Assembly: GCA_016704425.1 (NCBI GenBank)
Contig: JADJAC010000010.1
Location: forward strand, 526,073 to 590,072
DNA: 64,000 nucleotides
Direction: 5' to 3'
From: Sphingomonadales bacterium
GTDB lineage: Bacteria; Pseudomonadota; Alphaproteobacteria; Sphingomonadales; Sphingomonadaceae
Under the pieces are notes generated by a model that saw only the letters and a list, made by a program, of their open reading frames with translations, did not search any database and was not told the DNA's origin. Of this stretch, positions 60,686-64,000 are shown piece after piece. The translations under genes and the position numbers were made by a program. Each line of letters opens with the position of its first letter. Position 1 is the first letter of the stretch.

Positions 60686-63659
60686 ATGAAGAAGCGCAAG
60701 CACGAACTGCTCAGCGAAGCAGAGCGCGAAATCTTGTTCGGCATTCCGACCGATCGAGACCTGCTGGCTCGGCTCTACTCGTTCGAGCCGACCGACATCG
60801 ACATCATCGGCGTCCGCCGCGAGAAGAGGAACCAGCTTGGTGCTGCTCTGCAACTCGCCCTGCTCCGGCATCCGGGCACGCCACTTGCTCAAATGCTCCA
60901 GGACAAACGAGAGGTTCCTGCGGAGTTGCTTGCGTTCGTTGCGGAACAGATTGTCGTTTCGCCGACTGTGCTGTCCGACTACGCCGCCCGCGGTCAGACA
61001 ATGACTGACCATGCCCGCGAGCTCGCAGCAAAGCTGGGCGTGCGGGGCCCGGTGCGGGCCGACATCCCGCTAATGATCGAAGCCGCAGCACAGGCCGCCT
61101 GGCCGACCGACAAAGGCTTGATCATCGCCGCCGGCGTTGTTGCAGGCTTGCGGCAGGCGGGAATCCTGCTGCCATCGATCTCGACGATCGAGCGTGCTGG
61201 CATCGCTGGCCGTGCCCGAGCACGCAAGCAAGCCGCCACAGCGCTCGTGGCAGGCCTGAGCACTGAGCAGCTCGCACAGCTCGATACGTTGTTCGATGAG
61301 GTCCCCGACCATGGCGTCAGTCGGCTCACGTGGCTCAAGTCGATCCCGGTGGCGGTCAAGCCCGACCACATCCGGCACATTCTCGAGCGGCTCCGATTTG
61401 TGCGACAGATTGGCATCGCAGCTGAGGCGGCCGACAACATCCATCTCGATCGATATCGCCAGTTTGTGCGCGAAGGTCGGGTTTCCGCGACCTATATGAT
61501 CGAGCGTTATGCCACCACGCGTCGCCAGGCCACGCTGGTCGCATTCCTCATTGATATCGAGGAGCGGCTGACCGACAGCGCGCTGGAGATGGCGGACAAG
61601 CTGATCGGCAGCATGTTCACCCGAGCCAAGAACGCGCAGGCGCGCCGTTATGCGACCACGTCACGCGATGTTGCGAGGCTGATGCAGATCTTCGGCCGCA
61701 CGATTGATGCTCTGACGGCCGCCGTCGATGATGGCCAAGATCCGCTTGATGCACTCGATGACGCCGTAGGCTGGCACACGCTGCTCAGGATCAGAGCGGA
61801 AGTGGCCAACATCGCCAACACCGCGCATGTCGACCCGCTGATTGTCGCCGGCGATCGCTACGCCACCTTGCGCAAGTTCGCGCCGGACTTGCTCGAAGCG
61901 TTGGAGTTCCGTGCTGGCAAAGGCAGCGCCAAGACCATTGCCGCGATCGAGACGCTCCGCGAGATCAACCGATCAGGTAAACGCGAACTTCCGCCAAACG
62001 TGCCGATGCCTTTCCGCAAGGAATGGCAGAAGCTGATCGTCGGCGACGATGGCAAGGTCAATCGTCGACTTTGGGAGATCGCGACCTTGGCGCACGTCAG
62101 AAACAAGTTGCGCTCGGGCGATCTCTGGGTTGAGCGCTCGGCGGGCTATCGCCGCTTCGACAGTTACCTGCTCACCGAGCCACAGGCTGCGCCCGTGGTG
62201 GCTAACCTTGGTCTGCCTCCGACCGCCGAGGACTGGTTGTCCGAACGCAGTCGCCAACTCGACTGGCGGCTCAAGAAGTTCGCGCAGCGCCTCAAACGAG
62301 ACGATTTGCACGGGGTGCGCTTCGCGGACGGACGTTTGCAAATTTCGCCGGTCCGTACAGCCGTTCCCGAAGCGGCGGAAGCGCTGGCCGACCGGCTTGA
62401 TGCGATGATGCCGAAGATCCGGATCACCGAGTTGTTGCACGAGGTCGCTCGCGAAACCGGGTTCCTCAAGGCCTTTACCAATTTGCGCACCGGCGAGCCG
62501 TGCCCGAACGAAAGCGCGCTGCTCGCTACGATCCTGGCCGACGGCACCAATCTCGGCCTGTCCCGCATGGCGGCGGCGAGTGAAGGCGTGACGCGCGATC
62601 AGCTAATGTGGACACACGACGCCTACATTCGGGAGGAAACCTACCGGTCGGCGCTGGCTGCGATCATCAATGCCCATCATCGGTTGCCATTTTCGGCAGT
62701 GTGGGGGCGGGCACGACCTCGAGCTCTGACGGGCAATTCTTCCGGGGTGCCAAGCGCGGCGCATCGGGCGGCGACATCAACGCCCGCTACGGCGTCGATC
62801 ACGGCTTCAGCTTTTACACGCACAATTCTGATCAGCGCGCGCCCTATCATGTCAATGTGATCTCGGCGGCGACCCACGAAGCGCCGTACGTGCTCGATGG
62901 CCTGACCAGTCATGGCACCGATCTCAACATCACTGAGCATTATGCCGACACCGGCGGCGCCACCGATCACGTGTTCGCCCTGTGCGCAATGCTCGGGTTC
63001 AGGTTTTGCCCGCGGCTTCGCGATTTTCCGGATCGACGGTTGATCCCGATCGGCCAGCCCTCGGCCTACCCGCATATCGCGCCGCTGCTCGGAAAACGCG
63101 TCCGAACCGAAGTGATCCGCGAACAGTGGAGTGACGTCCTGCGGCTTGTCGCCTCGATCAAGTCGGGCCATGTCGCGCCGTCGGTGATGCTCCGGAAGCT
63201 CGCAGCCTACGAAAGACAGAACCAGCTCGACGTCGCAGTGCAGGAGATCGGCAAGGTCGAGCGTACACTGTTCATGCTCGATTGGCTCGGAAACCCCGAG
63301 CTTCGCCAGCGTTGCCACGCGGGGCTCAACAACAGCGAGCAGCGCCATGCCCTGACCCAGGCGATTTACACTTTCCGCCAAGGCCGGATCATCGACCGCA
63401 GTCACGAGGCCCTGCAATACCGCGCCTCCGGGCTCAACTTGGTGATTGCGGCCATCGTCTACTGGAACACGACCTACATGGCTGACGCCGTCGAGCACCT
63501 CCGCCACGCCGGCGAACAGGTGCCGCCCGAATTGCTCGTTCACACGTCGCCGATCGGGTGGGAGCATATTGCCTTTCGGGCGATTTCCTGTGGGAGCGAG
63601 CGGCGGCGGCAACCGGTCGAAAGCCGCTCACACTGCCAAGCCAGGTCTACGCGGCATGA
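60686..63659 (+). CDS. tnpA: Tn3-family transposase, two frameshifts
   Basis: About 990 residues in three frame segments. The N-terminal DUF4158-type region begins MKKRKHELLSEAEREILFGI. The DDE domain includes WTHDAYIREETY, then, after a shift near 62705 (TGGGGGCGG one G short), RGASGGDINARYGVDHGFSFYTH, SHGTDLNITEHYADTGGATDHV and the Glu-containing C-terminal helix NLVIAAIVYWNTTYM. A second shift near 63570 (CTTTCGG, one T short) gives GDFLWERAAATGRKPLTL and the stop at 63657-63659. Both shifts look like homopolymer errors, so the transposase may really be intact. Confidence 0.9.
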
Positions 63660-63717
63660 CGTTCGCGCTTCGTTCTTCCTTAGCGTTGATTAGCGTACTT
63701 TCCACGCTCTGCCCTCA

Positions 63718-64000
63718 AGGCGCACCTCTCCCCTGATGCCGGGCTGCAGGCACGAGGATCGAGCATATCCTTTGCGCAGGGCTCGCATGACTTCCAGATC
63801 CCTTGATCGTGGCTGGGCCGTGGGGATCGATTTGAAACCGCGCACCGGCGGTCAGCATCTTGAGCTTTCCGTGATCGGCCTCGATCACGTTATTGAGCAT
63901 ACTTCACCTGCCGGTGGGCCGTCTCACGGTCAGCTTTCCTTCCTTGGCCGCTTCAATTCGGTGATCGCTGCACCGATAGCTCGGCGCTTTGTCAGTATTG
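63718..64000 (-). pseudogene. IS6-family transposase remnant
   Basis: Minus-strand segments in several frames match the C-terminal half of IS6/IS26-type transposases: TDKAPSY, GAAITELKR, LNNVIEADHGKLK, PVRGFKS, then EVMRALRKGY and QPGIRGEVRL. Frame changes occur every 20-60 bases, so it is decayed or badly sequenced. It continues beyond the right edge and abuts the Tn3 end. Confidence 0.75.

Larger units (their letters stand above)
59191..63714. mobile_element. Tn3-family transposon carrying vapBC
   Basis: A 4.5-kb element bounded by inverted repeats starting GGGCAGAGCGTGGAAAGTAC at both ends (59191-59228 and complement of 63677-63714), about 35 of 38 identical. It encodes resolvase, VapC, VapB (minus strand) and TnpA (plus strand). 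No 5-bp flanking duplication was found, so one flank has probably been rearranged. Confidence 0.9.

Overview
The window reads as part of a mosaic plasmid from an alphaproteobacterium, most likely a sphingomonad. The reasons are high G+C content, a TonB-dependent receptor, repeated IS1380/IS1182/IS6-type elements, and a plasmid replicon: iterons, a Rep_3-type initiator, ParA, ParB and two parS-like palindromes at 28.8-32.8 kb. There are no rRNA, tRNA or CRISPR loci.

Region 1 (1-15.7 kb) is an almost entirely minus-strand block of conjugative-plasmid accessory genes: a GHKL ATPase cut by the window edge, DUF7007-, DUF1173- and DUF6927-like proteins, a RES/Xre toxin-antitoxin pair, small unknowns, an ArdC antirestriction gene and a 701-aa ParB-like protein. 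The ardC gene is split exactly by a 6.6-kb element that carries three overlapping tyrosine recombinase genes and its own second ardC. Removing the element restores an in-frame 316-aa ArdC. Near-identical G-tract motifs recur in the leaders and gaps of this block.

Region 2 (15.7-24 kb) holds an SMR efflux gene, an IS1182-type element with a 5-bp target duplication, a lipoprotein gene clipped by an IS1380-type element, a low-G+C patch (GPH/MFS transporter and acyl-CoA ligase tail), a tyrosine recombinase and a HigB/HigA pair with two palindromic operators.

Region 3 (24-33.3 kb) carries a large methyltransferase plus strawberry-notch helicase gene split by a one-base shift in a G-run, a WGR-domain protein, and the replication/partition core.

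Region 4 (33.3-42.3 kb) looks like a TniA/TniB/TniQ transposon. Instead of a serine resolvase it has a divergent tyrosine recombinase and winged-helix protein around a dyad core site, which resembles the TnpS/TnpT/rst layout of Tn4651. An amidoligase-like gene, an unknown helical protein and a second tyrosine recombinase follow.

Region 5 (42.6-48.9 kb) is a defence-type operon: a DEDDh exonuclease, an OLD-family ATPase/Toprim nuclease and a UvrD-like helicase, i.e. a Gabija-like pair with an exonuclease upstream. The helicase gene is interrupted by an IS256-type element with a 9-bp target duplication and clipped at its end by an IS1380 copy.

Region 6 (48.9-64 kb) is IS-driven debris and cargo: two inverted, apparently identical IS1380 copies around a very G+C-rich acyl-CoA ligase and truncated GMC oxidoreductase, then a TonB receptor, a chimeric SDR remnant, a truncated MFS exporter, a Tn3-family transposon carrying vapBC, and an IS6-type remnant at the right edge.

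At least eight genes are broken by single-base shifts, and most of these look like a missing base in a short G, C or T run. Sequencing error is therefore a serious alternative to true decay for many of the frameshifted genes.
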